From the NCBI GenBank assembly GCA_030844895.1, contig CM061227.1, forward strand, positions 107,602,659 through 107,666,658: a stretch of DNA of 64,000 nt, in the 5' to 3' direction. The notes beneath the pieces are model-generated. The model was not told the origin of the DNA. It worked only from the letters and a program-made list of their open reading frames with translations, and did not search any database. The DNA is from Ambrosia x helenae. Taxonomy: Eukaryota; Streptophyta; Magnoliopsida; Asterales; Asteraceae. This document shows, piece by piece, positions 10,509-22,164 of this stretch. The first letter of the stretch is position 1. Every line of letters begins with the position of its first letter. Both the position numbers and the translations under genes were made by a program.

Positions 10509-12931
10509 TGGAACATATAAGCCAACACAACCCAAATAAGCCCAATCTCTAAACAAAACCTACAACCCAACCCCAACACCCCCTCCTGAGCCCATCTGAC
10601 GCAGCCCAAATAACCCAGCCCAGTAGAGGTCCAGCCCACTACCCCTTCCCCTCATCTCTGCATTAAAAAGAAAAAAATATGGTCGGGCCGGGGATCGAAC
10701 CTGTGTCCCCAGCCGGTCTGATGTCAACGAACAACACCACCACTGCACCACATGGTGCTTTGGTTAGAATCTAGGATCACTTTATTTTTAAAAGCTTCTT
10801 AAAAAGCCTAAACTTGTTTCCTTTTTCTCCCACTGCTGTCGATCAGATCTGTGGGTAGAAACACAGTCAACAAAAATTCAATTGACCACTTAATTAGGAC
10901 TATTTTGGATGGAATCTCGTAAATGATTTGATCAACCACATTAAACGCATTAAAACATCCCCTAAGACCCGTGTATCCAGCTTGATTTCGAGCATAATTG
11001 ACGTGTTTATATTAACTTTGGTCAAAACTTTCTAAACCTTAAAACACGTAGGCTTAGTATAAATTAAACCCTCTGCAAGACCCTATAGGTGCCGAAAACT
11101 CTCTCACAACCCTCCATTACTGTATTTAATCATCACTCGAAGTGTTATTGTTCGTGTTTGACTATCTTGTTGACCGAGCTAAAATCACACGATTTGTTAT
11201 TGTAAGCACTCTTTTCTCTGTGGGTTTTGATCTTCGGCATACACACAACAATAACCCTAAGATTAATTGGGTTATTGTTGTGTGATTTAAACAATTGGAA
11301 ATCTTAGGGCTTGTTTGTTCGAATTGGGGAAGAACACTGATTTTTCATTAGTGTTATATTTTAATCAAACTAAAACCAAACACAACCACTGGTCTAGACC
11401 AAGTGGTTGTGTCTGGTGCCTTTGAACCAGTCCACGCGGGTTCGACCCCCGGCATCACCAAGTTTTCTTTTTTTTTTTTTTTTTTTGAAACATTCAAGCT
11501 TTATATATATATAATTACTAGTATTTTAAAATTAGTTTTAAAATACTAAAACAACTTTATAAATTCTACAAAAATTATTTTATGTTATCCTAGTAGTAGA
11601 GTTTAGCATACAATTTTTAGTTTTCCAAAAAATTATTTATTTAATATATATAATAAATAATTCAAGTTTATTCAATTTTATTTATAAAATTCTATAAAAA
11701 TATCAAAACAGTTATATAAATTTCCACAAAACTTATTCTGAGTTTTTATAACATTAAACTTTCCTGAAATGATTTTTATTTCTGAAAAATCATTTATTTA
11801 ATATTTTTAATCAATTTTTGTTAGTTTTAATCATAAATAAATCATAATAAATTCATTTTTCAATATTTTTCACCAAAATTTTATATAAATTATTTCTATC
11901 CATTTGGAACAGAAATACAATTTTTAATTTAATAATTCTTTAGTTTTAATATTTTTAAATATTAAAGTTATAATTTGACAATTTGAAATAAATAGATTTA
12001 ATATTCTATTTTTAAGAAAATAATTTTATAAAAATTATTTCCATACTTACAACTTTATATTGTGACCATCTTTAATTTAAAAATTTACAAAAAGACTTTT
12101 GTTTATTTATTTATCAAATTTCTCTTAATTATTTTATTTGTTAATCAAACGAACACTTATCCCCAATTAGAAACCCTAGAATATATTTGTAGACTAGAAA
12201 GACTTAGACAAATTTATTACCTTAATTATAGGGTAATACTTGGCATCGTTGGGCAACACATATTCTATTTTCACGAGACATAACATTTTGCTAAGGTGAG
12301 TTTACATAGCCCCTTTCCTCTATTTTCACTATTTTTGGGGTGAAACATGTTTAAACATTTTATACTATCATTTACTCATATTTACTTGTGATACAATTAC
12401 AACATCATTCTATCATTTGACTGTAACAAAAAGACACAGTACAATCATTAACAATGATCAAGCCGCCTGTTTAGATTATAGCGCTATAGGTCTGACAAAC
12501 CCATCCCCCCGCATAAATTCAGGGATGATCGATAACATTAACAACATTAAACTAACTTGCAAGTTAGTCATCAGTCGACACAAGGTTTGGTTGTACAAAG
12601 ACGCATTGTTACATGTCGGAATCATACTCTATCATCATACAACTGTGATTGTTATACAAACTATTGTTATCAATTATATTCAACAACCTATGTATTCTCA
12701 CCAACTTTTGTTGACCCAAAATATTTTCAAACTTAACATGTTTCAGGTTCTACTTGCTTGAAGATTTGAGTTAATGCTTGAAGATGTGTGCATAGTATTA
12801 TTCTTTTGATGTACGAATTCTTGTAGAACAATTGTATGTAATTTATTTAAATCATTTAATGAACTTTATTATTCACCATGAGCTACTGAACAATCATCAA
12901 TACGTGATCCGCCATCGGTTGGGTTGTTACA
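10351..12931 (+). repeat. 3' LTR of family member 1 (2581 bp, uninterrupted)
   Basis: TGTAACATCG to TTGTTACA. It carries an antisense tRNA-like module (boxes 10740-10750 and 10690-10701), the 16-bp hairpin (11242-11284), a sense tRNA-like module (11385-11460, T-run to 11486), a long AT-rich segment and a more complex final third. It shows the arrangement of the LTR before the 5' copy was interrupted. Confidence 0.93.
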
Positions 12932-12936
12932 TGTAG

Positions 12937-13183
12937 GTTATTACTATTATCATTATGGTTATTATTATTACTCAAAGATTGAATGAATTGAATGAGTTCA
13001 TTCATTTGAGCTTCCATTTGTGACTAGATTGCAGCAAGATTCTCAGCATTCTTCAAAGCAAAGCTTCTCAAGCCTTCTATCTTAGTTAAATTCTTACCAG
13101 CAGCAGCTTCTAATCGATCTCAACAAGGTACCATCATGTTCCTGTAATTTTTGTTCAACATTTTGATTTCGTGTGGTTGTCAT
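12937..13183 (-). pseudogene. N-terminal part of the split Ty3/gypsy gag
   Basis: On the minus strand from ATG at 13183 the frame reads MTTTRNQNVEQKLQEHDGTL, a typical start of plant gypsy Gag (coiled, charged N-terminus). It continues across the nested element into 2329-2104. The segment nearest the insertion is Asn-rich (AAT repeats). Confidence 0.8.
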
Positions 13184-13474
13184 GGTGTCAATTGAATGGT
13201 GATTGTAGTGATGGATAATTGGATATTCAATGGTTATAAGAATTGAAAGATCACGAATTGATCTATCAATGGAATGATATGATCACAATTGATCAATATT
13301 AGAGGAATCAAAAGAAACAGAGGATTGAAATGAAGAAGATGATCAAAAAGAATTGAAGAAGACGATCGGAATTAATGGTGGTTGTTTACGGTGATGGTAG
13401 GCAGTTTTGGTGGTTGAGATGGCGGTTATTGGTGGTTGTTACTGGTCGAGAGCATCGATGCTCTGATACCAACT
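13184..13474 (-). other. Leader and primer site of the split gypsy element
   Basis: The complement of 13461-13472 reads TTGGTATCAGAG, an initiator-Met-tRNA primer site adjoining the LTR end. The remainder (13184-13460) is a leader of about 275 nt with GGTGGTT repeats and no coding signal. Confidence 0.85.
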
Positions 13475-13689
13475 TGTTAGCTACGAAAATTAAGAAAGAA
13501 AAACAGAGAGGGAAATTCTTCAATTCATAGCCAAATCTCAATACAGATCGTACCCAGCTACTTATACAATGATTTCCTGCCCAATTACCTACCATCAACT
13601 AACTTCTAAACATGTCTCATTATTACAACTTTAACCCCTCAATTATTGTTTATTACAATTCAGCCCCTGAATACCCTTTTATACTAACA
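13475..13689 (-). repeat. 5' LTR of the split gypsy element (215 bp)
   Basis: Bounded by TGTTAG and CTAACA, inverted termini. Its partner LTR lies left of the window, so no age can be given. A TATAAAAGGG sequence (complement of 13676-13685) is a plausible TATA element. Confidence 0.8.
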
Positions 13690-13846
13690 GACACCCTTTC
13701 GGATGGGTCCTATAGTCGTCGGTTTGAACCCGTTGGAGGTGCTCTACAGGTTTTGATACCTATCACTACAAGAATTTTCACCTTTAGCGTTTACCCGCCA
13801 AAGTGTCGCCGCTAAAGGTAAATTTTAACCTGACCCCCAATCCACT

Positions 13847-13867
13847 GTTGATCAATCTTTGATCAAC
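13847..13867. other. Perfect 9-bp inverted repeat in CACTA subterminus
   Basis: GTTGATCAA and TTGATCAAC flank TCT. It lies between two subterminal GTCGCCGCTAAA motifs at the 5' end of the CACTA element. Confidence 0.7.
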
Positions 13868-14027
13868 GACCAAGAGTTCATCCTACTAAAACTATTAGCG
13901 GCGACACCGTCGCCGCTAAAAACCTCCAAAATTTTCACTTACCCGCCTTTAGCTTCTTCCTTTCCCTCTTGTTTTTTCACAAACCTCCAAAACTATTAGC
14001 TTCTTCTCTGATTCCTCTTTCTCTCGT

Positions 14028-14029
14028 TG

Positions 14030-14064
<35 letters not shown>

Positions 14065-14150
14065 GCAGCTCTCTTTCTCTCGTTGTTCTCTCTCTCTCTC
14101 TCGCACTGCTCTCTCTCTCGCACTGCTCTCTCTCTTCTCCTCCCCTTCTT
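14028..14150 (+). repeat. (CT)n-rich tract in CACTA 5' region
   Basis: CTCTCTCT runs broken by CGTTGTT and GCAC. Such pyrimidine tracts are common in plant 5' untranslated regions. A good donor, GTGGTAAGTACAG, follows at about 14250, so this may be the first untranslated exon of the transposase gene. Confidence 0.7.
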
Positions 14151-14259
14151 CATCTTCCTCGTCTCCCACTCCTTCCACCGCCGGAGACCACCACCACCAG
14201 AGCAAACCACCACCACCGATCTCTCCCTCTTCTCTCTCTCTGCTCTCGTCAGTGGTAAG

Positions 14260-14760
14260 TACAGTTTTTTTTTCGTTTTTTTGTGTTTTTTTTATTTTGT
14301 TTTCTCTTTTTATTTTCTTTTTTCTGTTTCTTTTTTGTTTTTTTATTTTTTAGGGTTTTTTTTCTTTTTTCTGTTTTTATTTGTTTTTCAGTTTTTTTTA
14401 TGTTTTTTGTTTATTATCTCTTTTTTTCTTTTATTTTCTGATTTTATTTTTTATTTTTTAGTTTCAGTTTTTTTTTCTTTTTTTTTTTTTTTCTGTTTTG
14501 AGGTTAAATTTTTTATTATTTTTTGATAATTTGTTTATGTTTGTAAGAAAGGACCGATCTACGGGAAGAACGTGAACTTTGTCGTTGCTAAAGGTTTAAT
14601 CGCCGCCGCTAAAGGTTAGTCGCCGCCGCTAATTGTTTTGTTTTTTATATTTTTTTCTGTTTTTTTTATTTTTTTATGATTTTTCTGATTTTTTATATTT
14701 TTTATATATTTTTCTGTTTTGTTTTATTTTTTCTGTTATTTTTTAATTTTTATGTATGTA
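14260..14760 (+). repeat. T-rich low-complexity intron-like stretch
   Basis: Long T-runs separated by ATTTT or CTGTTTT, interrupted at 14580-14635 by three CGCCGCTAAAGG-type motifs. No coding potential; open frames here are Phe/Leu-rich artefacts. Confidence 0.75.
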
Positions 14761-15290
14761 TGTATGTGTGTGTGTGTATGTATGTATGTATGTATGTATG
14801 TATGTATGTACGTATGAGTATATGTATGTATGAGTGTATGTATGTATGTATGTATGTATGTGTGTATGTATGTATGTATGTATGTATGAGTATGTATGTA
14901 TGTTCGTATGAGTGTGTGTATGTATGAATGTATGTATGTATAATATGTATGTATGTATGTGTGTATGTATGAGTATGTATAAGTATGCGTGTATGTATGT
15001 ATGACTATGTATGTATGTATGAGTGTATGTATGCGTGTATGTATGCATGAGTATGTTTGTATGTATGTATGCATGAGTGTATGTATGTATGAGTGTATGT
15101 ATGTATGTATGTATGTATGTATGTATGAGTATGTGTATGCATGAGTGTATGAGTATGTGTATGTATAAGTGTATGTATGTATGTATGTGTGTATGCATGT
15201 ATGAGTATATGTATGTATGAGTGTATATATGTGTCTATGTATGAGTATGCGTGTATGTATGTATGAGTGTATGTGTGTTTATATTTGTAT
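14750..15290 (+). repeat. (TATG)n microsatellite, about 540 bp
   Basis: Tandem TATG units with frequent single-base variants (TGTG, AGTG, CATG). The minus strand is open for over 100 codons as repeated His-Thr-Tyr-Ile; this is a composition artefact. Confidence 0.95.
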
Positions 15291-15717
15291 GTTATTACAT
15301 ATTGAGCCTAGAAAGACATGCCCGAAAATGAATCCCCATTTAAAACATAGTGAGCTAAGATATACCCGCCCGAAATTGATTTAGTAATTAATTTCGGGTA
15401 GTCCCTGTTTTGGGACTGCTTTTTGAATACTTTATATCTCATTTAGGATGTGAAGGTGTACTACATGATTATTTGTTTTTGAAAGATTCGGTTAGCGTTT
15501 CCTCTTTGCTCCTCGGGTATATATTTATATTATATACTTGGGGGCTAAGGGGAAATGTTGCCGAATTTTTCTTAAACAAACAATCATGTAATACACATTC
15601 ATATATGAGATAAGGTATTCAAAAAGTGGGTTTAGAAGCCTACCCTTTAGGTGTCAATAATACGTTTCATTTAAATTATCGTGCCTCAAACCCAAATTAT
15701 GTTTCAGTCACATCATT

Positions 15718-18700
15718 ATGTCGATCGATAAAAGCTGGATGTTTATAAAGAACCGTTTGGATGTTGAGTACCAAAAAGGAATTGACAATTTCATTGAGTA
15801 TGTCAAACCATTCGTCAACTCAGATGGAACGATTAGATGTCCGTGTAAAAAGTGTAATAATTCTATCTTCATAGACTTCATAACAATGATATATCATATT
15901 CGTATAAATGGTTTCGATGAATATTACACGCCATGGATCTATCACGATGAAAATCCAACTACGCCATCTCCTGTAGTCGTAAATGAGGTTAGGGGAAGAA
16001 GCGATATGAATGACGTTATCACAGACCTTATAGCGGAGCGTGTGGTAGTGGAAGAGGATCGTATGGAAGAGGATACCGACCTTAACGAAGGGGGCTCGAA
16101 TACAGAGAATAGTGATGTTCGTGATGAGTTTGAAGCCCTAATAGATGAAGTCGAATCAGAGCTATATCCTGGGCGTATTGATTATTCCTCCCTTGACTTT
16201 ATATCAAAGCTTATGAATATGAAGGCAAGGCACAAATGGACTAATAATTCGATTGATGAGCTTCTCGGGTTTTTCCAGTTTTGTACTTCCAGCAGGTAAC
16301 AAGGTCCCCCCCTTCGCATTACAAAGCCAAAAAGATATTAAAGAAGACTGGTTTAGGATATGAGATGATAGACGTTTGTAAATGGGACTGTGCTCTCTTC
16401 TAGAAAGAACATAAGTCGCTGCAGAACTGTCCTGTTTGTAATGAGAGTCGGTGGGTAAATAAAGACACAAGTGTCAAGAAGGTACCTCACAAGGTGTTAC
16501 GATACTTTCCTTTGACCCCCAGACTACGACGCTTGTATGGCTCAAGGCACACAGCAAAAGATATGATATGGCATAGTACCGGACGATCAGAAGATGGTAT
16601 TATGCGTCATCCAGTTGATGGATCTTCATGGAAGGACTTTGATCTAAGGTACCCTAACTTCTCGAGTGAACCCCGAAATGTTCGCCTAGGGCTTGCAGCT
16701 GATGGTTTTAATCCTTACAGCATCAAAAGCTCGACTCATAGCACTTGGCCGGTTATACTCACCACATACAATCTGCCTCCGTGGCTATGCATGAAAGAGT
16801 CCACATTTATGTTGACCTTGTTGATTCCTGGCGCTAAATCCCCTGGGAAGGACATGGACGTTTTCCTTAGGCCGTTAGTGGATGAGCTTAAGGATTTGTG
16901 GCAGACAGGCGTACTTGCTAAAGACGCTGCGACAAACACGCACTTCACAATGAAGGCGGCGTTGTTATGGACTATAAGTGACTTTCCAGCTCGTAGCAGT
17001 CTATCAGGTTGGAGCGGGCAGGGATACAAAGCATGCCCGACTTGCAACGAAGACACCCCTTCAGTGTGTGTAATAGGTAAATGCGTGTATGTAGGCCATC
17101 GGCGGTTCCTAGATGCCAACCATCAGTGGAGAAAAAGTTCTGAGTTTAACGGGGCACACGAGACAAGAGCCCCCCCCCCAAGACAGTTTAGTCCCGCTGA
17201 CATAGATGCTCAACATGCTCTTCTACTCAATCGCCTACCAGGCAAGCATCCACAATTTGGAGGTGCTAACCCTAATCGTGAAGACTTCGAGTTGAACTGG
17301 TCCAAAAGAAGCATATTTTTTGAATTAGAGTATTGGTCTTCTCTGCAGTTGAAGCACAACTTAGATGTTATGCATATCGAGAAAAATGTGTGCGACAGCT
17401 TGCTTGGTACTCTTTTGATGAATGAAAAGACGAAAGACAACTCAAATGCACGAATAGACTTAGAGAAGCTGAAATTCAAAAGACGCAATGGTTGAAAAAA
17501 AAGGGAACCAAGTGGACCTGCCCACACCCAAAATACTCATTCACTCGGCATGACCGAAAGAGTTTCTGTCAGTTTATAAAAAATGTTAAACTACCAGACA
17601 AGGCCAGAAGGTTGTATAACTAAAGGTTATGTAGCTGAAGAAGCTCTAAAATTTTGCTCAATGTATCTGCAAAATGTTAAGACTAAGTTCAATCAGCCTG
17701 AGAGAAATGAGGACGCCGTTGTAGAAAAAAGAAAGTTATGGGTGTTTGAGTCCCAATGCAAGTCGATCAGTGCAACGAATGACAAGCTACTTTCAGTTGA
17801 GGACAAACTCAAGATAGAATGGGTTGTCCTCGATAATTGCAAAGAAGTCAGGGGCTACATGAAGTAAGTGCTCCTATCCTTTATATATTTACCGAACATC
17901 CCAAATATATAATTAAGACTATTTTTTCTTGCTTTTATACATATTTCTTTAATGTAGTGAATTCAAATCTACACATCCCCAAGATGATATTAAAACTAAT
18001 TTTCCGGAATGGTTTCAACACAAGGTAATACATATATAACACTCGTTACTATATATTTGTTAGGTAATGCATATATAACAAACAATATTATTTTAAATTT
18101 GTTAGGTCTATAAGATGAAGAAAGAAAGTTCTTCAGAATTCCACCCAGAGTTATATGCTCTTTCATTGGGCGCGCACGTAATGGCCCAGACTTACACCGG
18201 TTGCATAGTCTACCGGTGTTAGGTTTATGGTGGCTTCACGTGATACAAAACGTGCAACGCAAAACTCAGAGGTTATGGTGGAGGGAGAGAACGGTGAGAA
18301 ATATTATGGCGTATTAGAAGAGATTATTGAGATCGGTTATCCTCGTGGGTATACAACTGTCCTATTTCGGTGCAAGTGGTATGATACTCGAGTTACGGTT
18401 GAAAACAATATCACTAGTATCAGCACAGAACACGAATGGGACAAAGAAGATCAGCTCATAAATGCCAGACAAGCCAAACAAGTGTTCTACATCCAAGAAC
18501 CATCTCGAGGAAAACAAAATAATAAACATAGGTGGGTCGTCGAAAATGTTAATCACCGGCAAATTTGGGATAGACCATCACAACTCGAGAATGTTCAAAA
18601 CGTAGACACTGAGTTAGGCGAGGATGTTGGCGAGGATGTTGACGTCGTTCACAATAACTCTTCATCTAATATTGGCCTAATTATTGACTTCCACCAATAC

Positions 18701-18844
18701 TTTCAAAACATATCTTCTCATGCTACTCCAGGTGAGAATGCAATGGAAGTTGATGCCTCGAGCAATGACGACAGTGAAGTTGCTGATGCTGGGGCATATT
18801 ATGACGAGGACGATCCAGATTATGATGACATGGAGTCTGATTAA
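15718..18844 (+). pseudogene. TNPD-like CACTA transposase, frameshifted
   Basis: Domains in order: a Transpos_assoc-type N-terminus (15718-16280; MSIDKSWMFIKNRLD, then RCPCKKCNN), a Transposase_21-type core (16494-17495; LRYFPLTPRLRRLYGS, DFPARSSLSGWSGQGYKAC, HNLDVMHIEKNVCDSLLGT), a short block like the tail of DUF4218 (17600-17867; PEGCITKGYVAEEALKFCS) and a DUF4216-type domain (18227-18560). An extra T near 16278, an extra C in the C-run near 16305, a TAG replacing Trp near 16403 and a shift near 17480 break it, and the middle of DUF4218 is missing. TNPD proteins cut and join CACTA ends. Confidence 0.88.
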
Positions 18845-19013
18845 AAAACAGTAATTGTTGATGATTTCATGTATTTATTATAATAAATCAATGTTTACTA
18901 TTTATACTTTATTTATTACATATAATAATGTGACTAATAAGTTTTATTTCTAATTGCAGGACTTACATATAATAATGTGACTAATATTTTTTATTTCCTT
19001 TTTGCAGGACACT

Positions 19014-21271
19014 ATGAGTTCGATTTTGTTTTTGTTTGTTTATTTGATGGCCGCTGTTATGGGCCACGGGGGAGACGGTGCAGGGGCGCCGCCACCGCCA
19101 CCAGGCGGTGATGATTGGTGGAACAACCACCAGGAAGATGGTGGTAAGTCTTACAGTTCTTTACTGTTTACTATTTTTACTTCTTTTTCAACTCTAATAA
19201 TGTGACTAATTATTTTTAACTCTAAATGCAGCTCCTCGTAGGAGAACACGGGGCCCGGCAAAAACAAGGGCTTAAGAAAAGCACTTAAGACAGGCAAAGG
19301 TAAGGTAGCGATTCCATTTGATGATACCGCCACCAACATGCCTGTAGGCAAAGATGGCGGCTACTTCTCCCGGGAGGCGTCCATGCATATATGGCGTGAG
19401 ATCCCGTTGGATGTGGAAGGTTGGGATAATGTTTATGAGACTTACAAAGACAAGTTATTTGAGATTTTAAAGGTTAGTGATTTGTAAATATATATTCTAT
19501 ATGTTATTTGTTGATTTTTTTTTCTATCTGACTAGCTTGTTTTATTTAATTATTAGGGTTGCTTCGACTTGGATGTTGTTAATGAAGAAATGAATGCCGC
19601 TAAAAAAAGGAGGCATTATGACGGTTATCAGAAAGCGGTACAACGACCGCAAAGCCGACGCAAAGTGTCATTATTTGCAGGTGTTGGGAGATGATGGGGA
19701 TGTGGAGTTAGCAAAGCAAAATCCTCCCAGGGTATGAAATTGGAAAACTGGCATCGAGCTGTTGATCACTTATGCACTCCAGAGCATCAGAGGAAGTCTG
19801 CACTTGCTAAAGCCGCCCGTCAAAAACAAACGAACACATACCGAGGTGGATCGAGCTCTCTTGCCAGTCACTGTTACAAGAAGGTATATACACACACATA
19901 TACATAGACGATAATGTTTATTTAACTTTTAATGTAACTTTTAATGTTAAACAGGGCATGGAACGGTATGAAGCATACCGTATTGGACGTATAGGAAGGC
20001 AGGGGACGTTTGATAGCCCTCAGAATGAAGAGAATTATGTAAGCATTTATTTATAATCTATTATATATATTTATAATCTATTAAATCACTTTTGTAAAAT
20101 ACAGCATAAATTAAAGTCATGGGTTGAGTCTGAACGTCAACGGATCGCCGAAGAAGAAAGAGGAGAAGCAGGCAGCTCCCAACAGGTGGATCAGGTTGGC
20201 AAATATTTGTTTATGTGCGTGTTTAGTTTTCATGTTTTTGAGATTGTTTGTTGGGTTTAAAGTAGGTTAAAACTAATATTATTTGGGGTGTTTGAAGGTT
20301 TCTATATTTGAAGAGGTGTTGGGTAGTCGTCGCAGACATGCTATCGGGATTGGGCATATGCCTTTTCCGAAAGAAAGCCTTCCTCAAGTTACGCCTACGG
20401 AACCGATGTTTACACAGGTATCTCTTTTTAGTTTAAATGTTAGTATTTGACCCGTTTGGTATAAATATGTTTAGTAAATAGAATATTTGATCCATTTGGT
20501 ATATATTTGTAGTTATTTGTTCATAGTTGACCCATTTGGTATAAATATGTTTAGTAAATAGGATATTTGACCCATTTGGTATATATTTGTAGTTTTAATG
20601 TTGATAGTTGACCCATTTGGTATAAATATGTTTAGTAAATAGGATTTTTGACCCATTTGGTATATATTTGTAGTTTAAATGTTGATAGTTGACCCATTTG
20701 GTATAAATATATTTAGTAAATAGGATATTTGACCCATTTGGTATATATTTGTAGTTTAAATGTTGATAGTTGACCCATTTGGTATAAATATGTTTAGTAA
20801 ATAGGATATTTGACCCATTTGGTATAAATATGTTTAGTAAATAGGATATTTGACCCATTTGGTATAAATATGTTTAGTAAATAGGATATTTGACTCATTT
20901 GATATATATTTGTAGTTTAAATGTTGATAGTTGACCCATTTGGTATAAATATGTTTAGTAAATAGGATATTTGACCCATTTGGTATATATTTGTAGTTTA
21001 AATGTTGATAGTTGACCCATTTGGTATAAATATGTTTAGTTAATAGGATATTTGATACATTTGGTATATATTGTAGTTATTTGTTAATAGTTGACCCATT
21101 TGGTATAAATATGTTTTGTAGGAGCAACTTAATGATATCATAGCGACTCCTCAATTCCAAACGCAATTGCTTTAAATGGCTAATCAATTGGTCCAACAAA
21201 GGCTTGAAAATCAAGGCGGAAGTGGTAATAGCGGCGATCACGATAACGACGATGAAGACGAAGACTTTTAG
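19014..21271 (+). pseudogene. Second CACTA gene, Transposase_24-like, multi-exon
   Basis: Begins near 19014 with a hydrophobic start and a proline-glycine stretch (GAGAPPPPPGGDDWWNN), donor at 19142. Later exons, about 19232-19471, 19558-19890, 19953-20037, 20105-20194, 20299-20417 and 21121-21175, read Transposase_24-type segments (FDLDVVNEEMNAAKK, ENWHRAVDHLCTPEHQRKSA, SWVESERQRIAEEERGE). It ends in an acidic tail near 21271. A frameshift near 19255, one near 19732 and a TAA at 21173-21175 interrupt it. By analogy with En/Spm it would be the DNA-binding accessory protein; exon limits are approximate. Confidence 0.75.
20447..21119 (+). repeat. Minisatellite of alternating 40- and 41-bp units
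   Basis: Two related submonomers, both starting TTGACCCATTTGGTATA, alternate: one continues AATATGTTTAGTAAATAGG, the other TATTTGTAGTTTAAATG. About 16 submonomers in all, mostly paired into a period of about 81 bp, with one local run of the first type. It fills an intron of the second CACTA gene. Confidence 0.9.
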
Positions 21272-21530
21272 GCAGTTTTGGTATGTTTTTTAGTTTTGAT
21301 GGTGTATGCTTGAATCAAATATTAGGTTGGTATGTTAGTTTATTTTGTTTGATATGTTTTGACGAATGTTGGTTTAACTTTGTTATGTTTATTTATATAT
21401 ACGTAGATGTTGGTTTATTATTTTTGTTATTATTTAGTTTGGTTATGCGTGTGCGGAGTAAACGGGAAAAAAAAGACCTTTAGCGGCGACGCTTCGCCGC
21501 TAAAAGTCTTTCCCAGATTACACAGGAATC

Positions 21531-21566
21531 TGCCACGTGGCATGACACGTGTCATGCCACGTGGCA
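21531..21566. promoter_or_regulatory. Perfect 36-bp palindrome with three G-boxes
   Basis: A perfect inverted repeat in the CACTA 3' subterminus, from TGCCACGTGG to CCACGTGGCA, with ACACGTGT at its centre. It holds three CACGTG cores, the binding site of plant bZIP and bHLH factors. A further CACGTGG follows at about 21590. It lies about 600 bp upstream of the TLC-domain gene start. Confidence 0.9.
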
Positions 21567-21770
21567 AAAAAAAATTTAAAAGATAATGTCACGTGGATAA
21601 ATAGCTTTAGCGGGGACACCTTTAGCGGCAACAGGAGCATTAGCGACAGACAAAAGGTGGCAAGACTATTAGCGGCAACCGTCGCCGCTAAAAGTCGTGC
21701 CGCCGCTAAAGGTGTATACCTTTAGCGGCAACAGGCGTCGCCGCTAAAAGTCCAGTTCCTTGTAGTGTAT

Positions 21771-22164
21771 ATATATCCTTAAACATTTAGTATATATAAC
21801 TATAACCAAATTAGGTTAGCAAATTATAAGTAACTAAAGTATTAATTATCATTTATGTTTATATTTAGCTATATAGTTCTCAAAACTTTTGTTTTATAAA
21901 AAAAATGCCTAATTTTTGTAAATTTTAGTAAGTTTAAACTGTTAGAAAAGAAACTATTATGCAAGTTAATTTTCTAGAAGTTGCCGAGAGGACCCATCAT
22001 GATCATAATTAACATTTATTACATGGCCAGTATCCACTAGTACCTATCTCAGACATTATTGAAGAGATTCGTTGAATGCAAACTTGAGAGAAGCCTGAAT
22101 CCGTGAATCGTTGAAGGCCAGAGCCCAAATTAGCATGGTTATTTGGTTAGTTAGTTAGTTAGTT
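21771..22164 (+). promoter_or_regulatory. Upstream region of the TLC-domain gene
   Basis: AT-rich sequence between the CACTA end and the ATG at 22165. Several TATATAA-like strings (21770-21805) adjoin the transposon end; no single TATA box can be chosen. A short (TTAG)n run (22146-22163) directly precedes the ATG. Confidence 0.5.

Larger units (their letters stand above)
2335..12931 (+). mobile_element. Gag-only Ty3/gypsy LTR retrotransposon, family member 1
   Basis: A plus-strand LTR retrotransposon bounded by a perfect 5-bp TSD (TGTAG at 2330-2334 and 12932-12936). Its LTRs start TGTAACATCG and end TGTTACA. It has an initiator-Met-tRNA primer site (7879-7896) and a polypurine tract (10336-10350). 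The interior (7876-10350) codes only for Gag, now broken; no protease, RT, RNase H or integrase is present, so it depended on enzymes supplied in trans. The 5' LTR is interrupted by the 2980-bp reversed fragment at 4367-7346. By eye the two LTRs differ at roughly 1 percent of positions. Confidence 0.92.
1..13689 (-). mobile_element. Degraded Ty3/gypsy retrotransposon, split by nested insertion
   Basis: A minus-strand Ty3/gypsy element whose 5' end (LTR, PBS, gag start) lies at 12932-13689 and whose gag and pol continue at 1-2334. The two halves were separated by the element at 2335-12931: the 5 bases TGTAG at 2330-2334 are repeated at 12932-12936. Reading leftwards, the order is LTR, primer site, gag, zinc knuckle, protease, reverse transcriptase. 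The rest of pol and the 3' LTR lie beyond the window. All reading frames are broken, so it is a fossil. Clade is not certain; the gag style (FPKFNGEN, EEWLCRVE) is common in plant Ty3/gypsy elements. Confidence 0.88.
13764..21767 (+). mobile_element. CACTA (En/Spm) DNA transposon, 8.0 kb
   Basis: Begins CACTACAAGAATTTTCACC and ends AGTTCCTTGTAGTG, with 3-bp TSD TAT at 13761-13763 and 21768-21770. Subterminal repeats of TTTAGCGGCGAC and its complement GTCGCCGCTAAA lie at 13778-13921, 14580-14635 and 21480-21750, the usual transposase-binding pattern of the superfamily. It carries two transposase-type genes in the same direction, both damaged, so it could move only with help. Confidence 0.95.

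Noticed and set aside
12417..12761. 114-codon frame in the 3' LTR
   Set aside because: Lies wholly in LTR sequence; the other copy (7457-7693) is shorter, and no homology is recognised.
13969..14526. Leu/Ser/Phe-rich frame resembling a membrane protein, and its Arg/Glu-rich reverse
   Set aside because: Caused by (CT)n and T-runs in the CACTA 5' region; crosses a likely splice donor.
14736..15198. Open frames of over 100 codons reading repeated His-Thr-Tyr-Ile
   Set aside because: They are the reverse strand of a (TATG)n microsatellite; no start context or homology.
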